Origin: CAVRXQ01 sp963831155
GTDB taxonomy: Bacteria; Actinomycetota; Acidimicrobiia; Acidimicrobiales; Bog-793
Assembly (NCBI GenBank): GCA_963831155.1
Contig: CAWHOY010000006.1
Coordinates: 806,001 to 870,000, forward strand
Direction of reading: 5' to 3'
DNA length: 64,000 bases
Part shown: positions 50,923-59,110 of the stretch, one piece after another
How the letters are laid out: each line of letters begins with the position of its first letter
Position numbering within the stretch: the first letter of the stretch is position 1
Made by a program: the position numbers and the translations under genes
The notes under the pieces: model-generated
What the model was told of the DNA's origin: nothing
The model's input: only the letters and a program-made list of their open reading frames with translations
Database searches by the model: none

Positions 50923-52422
50923 GTGCCGCCGGACGCGCTGATCGACGAAGCAGAGCCGAAACGTCCAGAGAGCTGGCGGCGGTTCTTGTTCGTCGAGCCC
51001 CGTCGGATCGAAGCGGTGCGCGAGCGCCCCAACGCCTACTGGTACGCCGTCGGCGCGGTCTGCATCGGGGCGTTCATGGGCCAGCTCGACGCGAGCATCG
51101 TCACGATCGCTTTCCCGACCTTGCAGCGCGCCCTCCACGTCGGCGTCGGGGCGGTGACCTGGGTCGCGCTCGGTTACTTGATCTCGCTCGTCGCCTTCGT
51201 GACGATCGTTGGCCGGTTCGCCGATATGGCAGGGCGCAAGCTCCTCTACGTCTACGGCTTCGCGCTCTTCGCCGCGGCGTCGGCCGGCTGCGGATTGGCG
51301 CCGGATCTGCAGGTGCTCGTCACCCTGCGGGTCGTCCAAGGCGTCGGCGCGGCGATGTTGCAGGCGAACAGCCTCGCGATCATCAACATCGCCGCTCCGG
51401 AGGGGAAACTCGGCCGCGCGATCGGCGTTCAGGGTGCCGCGCAGGCTCTCGGGCTGGCCCTCGGTCCTTCGGTCGGCGGCGCGCTGATCGCCGCGGGGGG
51501 CTGGCGGCTCATCTTCTACGTGAACGTCCCCGTTGGCATCCTCGGGATCGCAGCCGGACTTGCCTTCATCCCCCGCAGCCGGCACCTGCGCCAACGGACG
51601 CCGCTCGACTGGTCGGGCCTCGGCTTGTTCGTGCCGGGAATCTGTGCCCTTCTCATCGCGATCTCGTTCGGCGACTCGTGGGGCTGGGGCTCGGCGGTTG
51701 TCATCACGCTGTTCGCGCTCAGCGTCGCCTTCGGCGTGACGTTCCTTGCCCGTGAGCGGGCGGCGCGCGTTCCGATGCTCGACTTGACGTTCTTCAAAAG
51801 GCGCACCTTTTCGGCCGGGATCTCGAGTGGCCTGCTCGGCTACCTGGTCACTTTTGGAACCCTCCTCGTAATGCCCTATTTATTGGAACGCGGGCTTCGG
51901 CTCTCGACGGGAACCGCCGGCCTCGAATTGATGGTGATGCCGCTTCTCCTCGGCGTGGTCGCTCCGATCGCCGGCCGGATCGGCGACACGATCGGCGTCC
52001 GGGTGCTCACGTCGGGCGGCATGGTGATCGTCGCCGCGGCGCTGTTAACGCTCGGCTTGACGGGGCCTTCGATCGCTGCGGTCGCCGTCGGCCTGGCGTT
52101 CGTCGGGGTCGGCCTCGGCTGTTTCACACCGGCGAACACTGCGGCGGTGCTCGCAACGGTCCCCCGCGACCAGTCCGGCGAGGCGTCGGGGGTAGTGAAC
52201 GTCACGCGGGCGACGGGGACCTCGCTCGGGCTCGCCCTCACCGGCCTCGTTTACGTCATCGGCAGCGGCGCCCGTGCGCGCGTCGTGGACGTCACTGCCG
52301 GATACCACGACGCGCTTTTGTTCTTGGTCGGAGCTTCGCTCATGGCGGCGCTGTTTTCCCTCTCCCGGCCGACGGGGCAACGGACGCGGTCGTCGTTGGT
52401 GGGAACGAGCACCTTCGAATAA
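50923..52422 (+). CDS. DHA2-type MFS exporter, 14 TM
   Basis: 499-residue exporter with a cytosolic N-terminus of about 40 residues. TM1 contains FMGQLDASIVTIAFPTLQRA, a variant of the D1 motif; motif A is VGRFADMAGRKLLYVYG; motif C is ALGLALGPSVGGALIAAGGW. It resembles the exporter at 11-12.5 kb in class but differs in sequence. GTG 50923 follows the FtsX-type gene by 54 nt, so the two may be co-transcribed; substrate unknown. Confidence 0.88.
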   Translation: MPPDALIDEAEPKRPESWRRFLFVEPRRIEAVRERPNAYWYAVGAVCIGAFMGQLDASIVTIAFPTLQRALHVGVGAVTWVALGYLISLVAFVTIVGRFADMAGRKLLYVYGFALFAAASAGCGLAPDLQVLVTLRVVQGVGAAMLQANSLAIINIAAPEGKLGRAIGVQGAAQALGLALGPSVGGALIAAGGWRLIFYVNVPVGILGIAAGLAFIPRSRHLRQRTPLDWSGLGLFVPGICALLIAISFGDSWGWGSAVVITLFALSVAFGVTFLARERAARVPMLDLTFFKRRTFSAGISSGLLGYLVTFGTLLVMPYLLERGLRLSTGTAGLELMVMPLLLGVVAPIAGRIGDTIGVRVLTSGGMVIVAAALLTLGLTGPSIAAVAVGLAFVGVGLGCFTPANTAAVLATVPRDQSGEASGVVNVTRATGTSLGLALTGLVYVIGSGARARVVDVTAGYHDALLFLVGASLMAALFSLSRPTGQRTRSSLVGTSTFE

Positions 52423-52576
52423 GGCGCGGGAGTCAGAACAACGAGGACGTGTCAGCGATCGGCCGGCCGACGAGCGGATCGGCGTCTGGCGGTCGAGACC
52501 AGCGAGAATCGGTGCTGCGGGCTCAGTGAACGGCACTAGACATTTCGAAGACGCTACTTTTGGCGGACAAGTCTGA

Positions 52577-52620
52577 ATCCCGCAGTTTGTGGGATGGTGC
52601 CCGAAGATGCCTCTTCGGGC
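52577..52620 (+). promoter_or_regulatory. Structured 5' leader, copy 1 (two hairpins before a binding-protein gene)
   Basis: P1: ATCCCGC (52577-52583) pairs with GTGGGAT (52589-52595), loop AGTTT. P2: GCCCGAAGA (52599-52607) pairs with TCTTCGGGC (52612-52620), loop TGCC. The ribosome site AGGAGGGGG starts 8 nt later. A matching pair of hairpins precedes the next paralogue; stem bases differ but still pair, which argues for conserved RNA structure. An upstream block CGCTACTTTTGGCG (52552-52565) is also shared. No known riboswitch class is recognised. Confidence 0.6.
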
Positions 52621-52642
52621 TGGCGCAGGAGGGGGCTTGACC

Positions 52643-54598
52643 ATGAACGTTTTCCAGGGCCGGAAGCGTTGGCTCTGGCGCGCAGGGGCGGGTGCGGTCT
52701 CGGTGGCGATGGTTGCCACCCTCGGACTCGCGAACATCGCCTCCGCGTCGAAGAGCCACACGACCACGAAGCCACACGCGATCGTCGGTGGGGTCGTGAA
52801 GTGGGCCGAGCCGCCGAGCACAAGCCCGAACTTCATCTTCCCGTACACCCCGCCGGCATATTTCTCGGTCATCTCGATCGGCAACTTCATCGACTTGATG
52901 TTCCGACCGCTGTACTGGCCGGGCCAGGGATCGAGCGTGAACATCGTGCCGTCGCTGTCTCTCGCGACGATTCCGGTCTATACGGACGGCAACAAGGTGC
53001 TCACGTTCCACATGACGGGCTACAAGTGGTCCGACGGTGAGACCGTCGACGCGCAGGACGTCATGTTCTGGATGAACATGATGAAGCTCGAGTATGTCAA
53101 CTACGGGGGTTGGTTCCCCGGTGGCATCCCGAACAACATCAAGTCGGTCACCGAGCCGAACGCGAACACGATCCAGATGACCCTGGACGCGCCCGTGAAC
53201 CCGCACTGGTACACGTACAACAACCTGCCTGACATCACACCGCTGCCGATGGCGTGGGACGTCACCGCAAGGGGTCAGAAGGCCGGCGCGCAGGCCTGTG
53301 GCACTGGCCAGTACGACAGCGTCGCCGTGAAGATGGTGAAGGGTGCCGCAACACCTGCGAACGCGCTGGCGAGGAACTGCGTCGCGGTCTTCGACTACCT
53401 CGAGCAGCAATCCGGGTACGACCCACTGAACCCGAAGAAGGCGAACAACTCGTTCTCGACGTACGCGACGAACCCGCTGTGGCAGGTCGTCGACGGTCCG
53501 TTCCATCTGGTCGCGTTCAACTCGACCGGATACTTCGCGATGAAGCCGAACCCGAAGTACTCGGGCCCGGTGAAGGCGAAGATCGCGGAGTTCGAAGGAC
53601 TGCCGTTCACCTCCGACACCTCTGAGTTCAACGCGCTCGTCGGTGGGAAGCTGACGATCGGCTACATCCCGACTCAGGACATCACCTCGAACGCCAAGAA
53701 CGCCACCCAACCCGGGAAGAACAACCCGCGCGTCGCGGCCAGCTTCTACTTGCAGCCGTGGAACCTGTTTGCCTTCAACTACTTCCCGCTGAACCAGAAC
53801 TCGGTCGGTGACGGTGGCGAGGCCGGGAAGATCTTCCAGCAGCTGTACTTCCGCCAGGCCGTCCAATACATGATGGATCAGCCGCTCTATTTGAAGAAGC
53901 TGTACAAGAACTACGGCGTCCCGAGCTACGGCCCGGTTCCGCTGCTCCCGAAGAACTCGTATTCGGACGCGACCGAGCTTTCCAACCCGTACGCGTACAA
54001 CCCGTCGAAGGCGTCCGCCCTCCTCACGGCGAACGGCTGGAAGGTCGTCCCGAACGGCACGGACACGTGCTCGGACGCCTCGAAGTGCGGCGTGCCGGCT
54101 GGAACCGCGCTCAGCTTCTCGATGGTCTACGCGACGGGGAACACGGCGTTCGATGAGTACATCGCCGCCTACGTCGCCGCTCTGAAGACCGTCGGCATCG
54201 AGGTGAGCGCGACGGGCGAGACCTTCAACACCGTCCTCGGCACCGCGTTCCCGCCGTGCTCGGGATCGGCCTGCACCTGGGAGATGGCGAACTGGGGCGG
54301 TGGCTGGACGTACTTCCCGGACTTCGAGCCGACCGGTGAGGAGATCTTCCTGCCGACCGCCGGTTCGAACGCCGGGTCGTTCAACAACGCCAAGCTGAAC
54401 CAGTTGATGCACGGCACCGACTTCGGGAACGCGTCGATCTACAACTACGAGAACTACGCGGCGAAGATCCTCCCCGTCGTCTACCAGCCGAATGCGACGT
54501 ACCAGCTGACCGAGGTTCAGAACAGCCTCCAGGGAGTGAACGACTTCCAGAATCCATTCGGTTTGACGGCTCCGGAGTACCTCTACTTCACGAAGTAG
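52643..54598 (+). CDS. Peptide ABC importer substrate-binding protein, tandem copy 1
   Basis: 651-residue SBP family 5 protein. Signal peptide NVFQGRKRWLWRAGAGA then VSVAMVATLGLANIASA, cut probably after ASA; no lipobox. Family motifs: LSLATIPVY, FHMTGYKWSDGETVDAQDVM, NPLWQVVDGPFHLVAFNSTG and YFRQAVQYMMDQPLYLKKLY. Codon choice is strongly biased (AAC, AAG, TTC, GAC), as in highly expressed genes. ATG 52643 has an AGGAGGGGG site. It is followed by a close paralogue and then permease genes. Confidence 0.93.
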   Translation: MNVFQGRKRWLWRAGAGAVSVAMVATLGLANIASASKSHTTTKPHAIVGGVVKWAEPPSTSPNFIFPYTPPAYFSVISIGNFIDLMFRPLYWPGQGSSVNIVPSLSLATIPVYTDGNKVLTFHMTGYKWSDGETVDAQDVMFWMNMMKLEYVNYGGWFPGGIPNNIKSVTEPNANTIQMTLDAPVNPHWYTYNNLPDITPLPMAWDVTARGQKAGAQACGTGQYDSVAVKMVKGAATPANALARNCVAVFDYLEQQSGYDPLNPKKANNSFSTYATNPLWQVVDGPFHLVAFNSTGYFAMKPNPKYSGPVKAKIAEFEGLPFTSDTSEFNALVGGKLTIGYIPTQDITSNAKNATQPGKNNPRVAASFYLQPWNLFAFNYFPLNQNSVGDGGEAGKIFQQLYFRQAVQYMMDQPLYLKKLYKNYGVPSYGPVPLLPKNSYSDATELSNPYAYNPSKASALLTANGWKVVPNGTDTCSDASKCGVPAGTALSFSMVYATGNTAFDEYIAAYVAALKTVGIEVSATGETFNTVLGTAFPPCSGSACTWEMANWGGGWTYFPDFEPTGEEIFLPTAGSNAGSFNNAKLNQLMHGTDFGNASIYNYENYAAKILPVVYQPNATYQLTEVQNSLQGVNDFQNPFGLTAPEYLYFTK

Positions 54599-54898
54599 CT
54601 CGTCGTTTCGAACCGAGTTCCGGCCGGCCCGACGAGCTGGCCGGGCTCGGGTTGCGAACGCGCAGAATTGCCCGGCGCGAGTCGCCGTCTCCTGGGTGTG
54701 AGGATGTTCCCGTGCGGACCGCACGTTGGTCGTCCGAAGATAGGACGCCAGCAGATCGGACCGTCGGGCGCCAGGTGGAAGGCGGTGACGCGAATTCCCT
54801 CGTCAACTTGGGTGACGTGAGGGTGAACTACGCCTCTCACCGGGTTGACGGCGTGCATTCGACATTACAAACGCGCTACTTTTGGCGTATTCGCTGTA
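54599..54898. other. Spacer between the two binding-protein genes, no gene seen
   Basis: After the copy 1 stop, GC-rich inverted repeats (CCGGCC ... GGCCGG near 54622-54645) may act as a weak terminator, without T-run. The 3' part shares GACATT and CGCTACTTTTGGCG (54873-54886) with the region before copy 1, so the repeated unit includes the leader and likely the promoter. No protein-like frame. Confidence 0.4.
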
Positions 54899-54942
54899 CC
54901 CCACAGGTCGTGGGGATCGTGCCCGGGGAGCTCTCTTCGGGC
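54899..54942 (+). promoter_or_regulatory. Structured 5' leader, copy 2
   Basis: P1: CCCCAC (54899-54904) pairs with GTGGGG (54910-54915), loop AGGTC. P2: GCCCGGGGA (54921-54929) pairs with TCTTCGGGC (54934-54942) using two G-U pairs, loop GCTC. P1-P2 spacing (5 nt) and the P2 length (22 nt) equal those of copy 1. The ribosome site follows in the same place (GCGCAGGAGGGGG). Differences between the copies keep the pairing. Confidence 0.6.
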
Positions 54943-54965
54943 TAGCGCAGGAGGGGGCTTTGGCA

Positions 54966-56912
54966 ATGAACGTTTTCCAGGGCCGGAAGCGGTGGCTCTG
55001 GCGCGCGGGAGCGGGCGCGATCTCGGTGGCGATGGTTGCCACTCTGGGACTCGCGAACGTTGCCTCGGCGTCGAAGAGCCACGCCGCAAAGCCGCACGCG
55101 ATCGTCGGTGGGGTTGTGAAGTGGGCGGAGGCGCCGAGCGCCGTCCCGAACTTCATCTTCCCCTTCACGCCGCCGGCGTACTTCTCGGCGACGAACGGCG
55201 CGCTGATCGACGTGATGTGGCGTCCGCTGTATTGGCCGGGCTCCAACACTGACGTGGACATCGTTCCGTCGCTGTCGCTCGCCACGTTGCCGGTGTACAG
55301 CGGCAAGACGGTGACGTTCCACATGACGGGCTACAAGTGGTCCGACGGTGAGACGGTCACCGCGCAGGACTTCGTGTTCTGGATGAACATGATGAAACTC
55401 GAGTACACGGACTACGGAGGCTGGTTCCCGGGTGCCATTCCGGCGACCATCTCCTCGATCACGACACCGAACGCCAACACCGTCGTGATCACGCTCAACA
55501 AGCACGTGAACTCGCAGTGGTTCACGTACAACAACCTCACGATCGTCACGCCGCTGCCGATGGCCTGGGACGTGACGGCACACGGCCAGAAGGCGGGCTC
55601 GCAGTCGTGCGGGACCTCGTCCTTCGCCTCGGTCGGCGTGAAAATGGTGAAGGGCGTCCCGACGGCGACGAACGCGGTCGCCAAAAACTGCGTGGCGGTT
55701 TTCGACTTCTTGGAGAGCCAGGCCGGCTACGACCCGCTCAACCCGAAGAAGGCGAACAACTCCTACGCGACGTACGCGACGAACCCGCTCTGGCAGGTCG
55801 TCGACGGCCCGTTCCACTTGGCAGCGTTCAACTCGACCGGTTACGTCGCACTGAAGCCGAACCCGTCGTACTCGGGTCCGGTGAAGGCGAAGATCGCCGA
55901 GTTCGAAGAGCTGCCGTTCACCTCGGACACCTCCGAGTACAACGCGCTCGTCGGCAACAAGCTGAACATTGGCTACATCCCGGCACAGGACCTGACGGCG
56001 GACGCGAAGAGCCCGACCGTTGCCGGTGCGAACGCGTCGCGTGTCGCGGGCAGCTTCAACCTGACCCCGTGGGTGCTGTTCGGGTTCAACTACTTCCCGA
56101 TGAACTTCAACTCCGTCGGTGACGGCGGTCTTGCGGGCAAGATCTTCAGCCAGCTGTACTTCCGGCAGGCCGTGCAGTACATGATGGACCAGCCGCTGTA
56201 CCTGAAGAAGCTGTACAAGGGCTACGGCGTACCGACCTATGGTCCAGTGCCGCTGCTGCCGAAGAACCCCTACTCGGACGCGACCGAGCTTTCGAACCCG
56301 TACTCGTACAACCCATCGAAGGCGACGGCGCTTCTGACCGCAAACGGCTGGAAGGTCGTTCCCAATGGGACCGACACCTGCGTCGACGCCTCGAAGTGTG
56401 GCGTCCCGGCGGGGACTCCGCTCAGCTTCTCGATGATCTACGCGACGGGCGTGGCGTCCTTCGAAGAGCAGATCGCGGCGTTCACCGAGGCGCTCAAGTC
56501 GGTCGGGATCGACGTCACGGCGACCGGTGAGACCTTCGACACCGTCCTCGGCACCGCCTTCCCACCCTGCTCGGGTACCACCTGCACCTGGGAGTGGGCA
56601 GACTGGGGCGGTGGCTGGGTCTACTACCCGGACTACATCCCGACCGGTGAGGAGCTCTTCTTGCCGACCGCGGGTTCGAATGCCGGCTCGGTGAACATCA
56701 CGAAGCTGAACCAGCTGATCAGCGGAACCGACTACGGGAACACCTCGATCCAAAGCTACGAGAACTACGTGGCGAAGATCCTGCCCGTCGTCTACCAGCC
56801 GAACGCGGACTACGCGTTGACCGAGTCATCGAAGAATCTGCAGGGCGTCGCGACGTTCCAGAACGCCTTCGGCCTCTACAACCCGGAGTACCTCTACTAC
56901 ACGTCGAAGTAG
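54966..56912 (+). CDS. Peptide ABC importer substrate-binding protein, tandem copy 2
   Basis: 648-residue paralogue of the preceding gene, with the same signal peptide (NVFQGRKRWLWRAGAGA) and long identical runs such as FHMTGYKWSDGET, MMDQPLYLKKLYK and NGWKVVPNGTDTC. The most variable parts are the N-terminal region around residues 50-110 and the segment after NALVG (residues about 340-400), which may alter ligand choice. Strong codon bias as in copy 1. ATG 54966. A 14-bp-stem hairpin follows its stop, then permease genes. Confidence 0.93.
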   Translation: MNVFQGRKRWLWRAGAGAISVAMVATLGLANVASASKSHAAKPHAIVGGVVKWAEAPSAVPNFIFPFTPPAYFSATNGALIDVMWRPLYWPGSNTDVDIVPSLSLATLPVYSGKTVTFHMTGYKWSDGETVTAQDFVFWMNMMKLEYTDYGGWFPGAIPATISSITTPNANTVVITLNKHVNSQWFTYNNLTIVTPLPMAWDVTAHGQKAGSQSCGTSSFASVGVKMVKGVPTATNAVAKNCVAVFDFLESQAGYDPLNPKKANNSYATYATNPLWQVVDGPFHLAAFNSTGYVALKPNPSYSGPVKAKIAEFEELPFTSDTSEYNALVGNKLNIGYIPAQDLTADAKSPTVAGANASRVAGSFNLTPWVLFGFNYFPMNFNSVGDGGLAGKIFSQLYFRQAVQYMMDQPLYLKKLYKGYGVPTYGPVPLLPKNPYSDATELSNPYSYNPSKATALLTANGWKVVPNGTDTCVDASKCGVPAGTPLSFSMIYATGVASFEEQIAAFTEALKSVGIDVTATGETFDTVLGTAFPPCSGTTCTWEWADWGGGWVYYPDYIPTGEELFLPTAGSNAGSVNITKLNQLISGTDYGNTSIQSYENYVAKILPVVYQPNADYALTESSKNLQGVATFQNAFGLYNPEYLYYTSK

Positions 56913-56932
56913 AGGCGACGAAAAAGTGACAA

Positions 56933-56963
56933 GGATCGGCCGGCCCTCCGGGCCGGCCGATCC
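56933..56963 (+). terminator. 14-bp perfect hairpin after the binding-protein genes
   Basis: GGATCGGCCGGCCC (56933-56946) and GGGCCGGCCGATCC (56950-56963) pair fully around TCC. It starts 20 nt after the copy 2 stop. There is no T-run. It likely terminates or blocks decay of the abundant binding-protein mRNA, letting only some transcription reach the permeases 172 nt downstream. Confidence 0.8.
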
Positions 56964-57135
56964 GTAGCCCGACAAGCTGGTCGACAAGTTGTCCCTATCT
57001 TCTGAATGCCCAGGTCGGACGGATCGACCGACCAGAGGCGCAGGAGCGCTTGGCCGAGCTGCCCGGCGGGTGCGAAAATGGGCGTGGACAGGCGCTGGGG
57101 ACGCAGGAGTTGCAGATGACTGAGGTTGGCAACCC

Positions 57136-58086
57136 GTGACCGGCTACATCATTCGGCGCATCGGTCAGGCGCTGATCGTCATCTTGGGTGTGACGCTGCT
57201 CGTCTTCCTGCTCACCCACGTGATCCCCGGCGGTGAGGCCCGCGCCGCGCTCGGCGCACGGGCGACGCCGCAGGCGATCAAGCAGTTTAACGACGCGAAC
57301 TGGTTCAACCGGCCGTTCTACGAGCAGTACTGGCACTACCTGTCTGGCCTCGTCACCTCGTTCAACCTCGGCTATTCGTACAAGTACAACCAGTCGGTGA
57401 ATGCGCTCATCCAGGAGCGCCTACCGAAGACACTCGTCCTCGTCGGCATCTCGACGGCGTTCGCCCTGATCGTCGCCGTGCCCCTCGGGGTCCTCCAGGT
57501 CGTCCGCCGCAACCGACCCGTCGACTACGCCCTCACCGGCGCTTCGTTCATCGGCTACTCGATGCCCGGCTTCCTCGCCGGCCAGCTGTTGATCCTCTAC
57601 TTCGCGATCAACCTCCACTGGTTCTCGGTCGAAGCCCCCCAGGGCGCGACGGTCGGCGCGATCCTGGCCGATCCCCGCGGGCTCGTGCTGCCGATCCTCA
57701 CGCTTTCGGCGTTGACGATCGCCGCGTTCAGCCGCTATATGCGCTCTTCGATGATGGAGGCGATGACCCAGGACTACATCCGAACGGCGCGGGCAAAGGG
57801 CGCCAGCTCGGCTCGGATCCTCTTCCGTCACGCGCTGCGTAACGCGTTGATACCGATCGTCACCCTTATCGGTCTGTCGCTGCCGGGGATCGTCGGGGGT
57901 GCGCTAATCACCGAGACGGTCTTCAACTTCCCAGGGATGGGGTTGCTCACGACGCAGGCGGCGCTCCAGACCGACGTGCCCGTCCTGCTCGGCACGACGC
58001 TCGTCGCGACGCTCGCCACCGTCGTCGGTTCGTTGATCGCCGACGTCCTGTACGCGGTCATCGACCCCCGCGTCCGTTACGCATAG
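57136..58086 (+). CDS. Peptide ABC importer permease, DppB type (second system)
   Basis: 316 residues, about 6 TM helices, opening TGYIIRRIGQALIVILGVTL. EAA loop DYIRTARAKGASSARILFRH; end VLYAVIDPRVRYA. It belongs with the two binding proteins upstream and the DppC-type permease 30 nt downstream. GTG 57136. The about 170-nt stretch between the terminator hairpin and this gene may hold a separate promoter, but none is clear. Confidence 0.93.
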   Translation: MTGYIIRRIGQALIVILGVTLLVFLLTHVIPGGEARAALGARATPQAIKQFNDANWFNRPFYEQYWHYLSGLVTSFNLGYSYKYNQSVNALIQERLPKTLVLVGISTAFALIVAVPLGVLQVVRRNRPVDYALTGASFIGYSMPGFLAGQLLILYFAINLHWFSVEAPQGATVGAILADPRGLVLPILTLSALTIAAFSRYMRSSMMEAMTQDYIRTARAKGASSARILFRHALRNALIPIVTLIGLSLPGIVGGALITETVFNFPGMGLLTTQAALQTDVPVLLGTTLVATLATVVGSLIADVLYAVIDPRVRYA

Positions 58087-58116
58087 GAGCGCGATGAGGA
58101 AAGGAGGCGAGTCCAG

Positions 58117-59082
58117 ATGACCGTCGGACTTCCGCTCGGAGAAGTTGAAGTTGTTGAAGAGGCCGACCTCGCGCTGGTACCGACGACCGGCGGCCAGGCA
58201 TCCGGCGGCGAGGTCCTCTCTTCCGGCGGGATCGCCCGCCAGTTCTGGCTCGTCTTCTCGGAGAACAAACTCGCCCTCATCGGAGTCGTCGTCATCGTCT
58301 TTTTCGTCCTTTTCTGCTTCTTGGGACCCGTCTTCTACTCGACGAACCAAACGAACGCGCAGACCGCGCTTTTGTATTCGACCCAAAACTCTGCGCCATC
58401 GGCGGCACACCTGTTGGGCACCGACCCGTCCGGGTTCGACATGTTGGGCCGCGTGATGTACGGCGGACAGACCTCGCTTGAGGTCGGCTTCGCCGCTGCG
58501 GCCATCGCGACGGCGCTCGGCGTCGTTTGGGGTGCCGTCTCGGGCTTCTTCGGTGGCTGGATCGACGCCTTGATGATGCGCATCGTCGACGTGCTGCTGT
58601 CGGTGCCGATTCTTTTCCTTCTCATCGTGCTCGCCGTCATCTTCCATCCGTCGCTGCCCTTGCTCATATTGGTGATCGGCTTCGTCGCATGGCTCGTGCC
58701 CGCCCGATTAGTTCGTGGAGAAACGCTCTCTTTGCGTGTGCGCGAGTACGTCCAGGCGGTTCGAGTGATGGGTGGCACCGGAAAACGCATCGTCTTCCGT
58801 CATATCATCCCGAACACGATCGGCACTATCGCCGTCAACGCGACTTTCCAGGTCGCCGACGCGATTTTGTACCTCGCGGCACTCGGCTTCATCGGGCTGG
58901 GCGTTCCGCTTCCCGGGACCGACTGGGGATCGATGCTCGCACAGGGCGTGAACTACGCCTTGAACGGCTACTGGTGGCAGATCTACCCGACAGGCATCGC
59001 GATCGTCTTGGTCGTCGTGGCGTTCAACTTCATCGGCGACGCGATGCGCGACGCCTTTGAGGTGCGGCTGCAGCGTCGATGA
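58117..59082 (+). CDS. Peptide ABC importer permease, DppC type (second system)
   Basis: 321 residues, about 6 TM helices, with a cytosolic N-terminus of about 40 residues. Motifs HLLGTDPSGFDMLGRVMYGG and the EAA loop EYVQAVRVMGGTGKRIVFRH; end FIGDAMRDAFEVRLQRR. ATG 58117 has AAAGGAGG upstream. No ATPase follows on this strand; the likely partner is the fused ATPase encoded convergently. Confidence 0.93.
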   Translation: MTVGLPLGEVEVVEEADLALVPTTGGQASGGEVLSSGGIARQFWLVFSENKLALIGVVVIVFFVLFCFLGPVFYSTNQTNAQTALLYSTQNSAPSAAHLLGTDPSGFDMLGRVMYGGQTSLEVGFAAAAIATALGVVWGAVSGFFGGWIDALMMRIVDVLLSVPILFLLIVLAVIFHPSLPLLILVIGFVAWLVPARLVRGETLSLRVREYVQAVRVMGGTGKRIVFRHIIPNTIGTIAVNATFQVADAILYLAALGFIGLGVPLPGTDWGSMLAQGVNYALNGYWWQIYPTGIAIVLVVVAFNFIGDAMRDAFEVRLQRR

Positions 59083-59083
59083 T

Positions 59084-59098
59084 CCCGGCGTCGCCGGG
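59084..59098. terminator. Bidirectional hairpin between convergent importer genes
   Basis: CCCGGC (59084-59089) and GCCGGG (59093-59098) pair around GTC, directly after the DppC-type stop and 13 nt past the stop of the convergent ATPase gene. Suitable to end transcription from both sides; no T-run. Confidence 0.5.
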
Positions 59099-59110
59099 GC
59101 GGGGAATGCC

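Noticed and set aside
48367..51594. Very long open frame on the minus strand (over 1000 codons)
   Set aside because: It is antisense to the FtsX-type and MFS genes, Arg/Asp/Glu-rich, and has no domain sense. Such frames arise from high-GC codon bias. The same applies to 16628-19105, 52523-54724 and 54942-56753 on the minus strand.
54845..54871. TTGACG with TACAAA as a promoter before binding-protein copy 2
   Set aside because: The spacer is 15 nt, the -10 match is poor and the equivalent positions before copy 1 do not match, so I do not call it.
54652..54945. 97-codon frame in the spacer between the two binding-protein genes
   Set aside because: It covers the conserved leader hairpins and contains no family features; the leader explanation is stronger.
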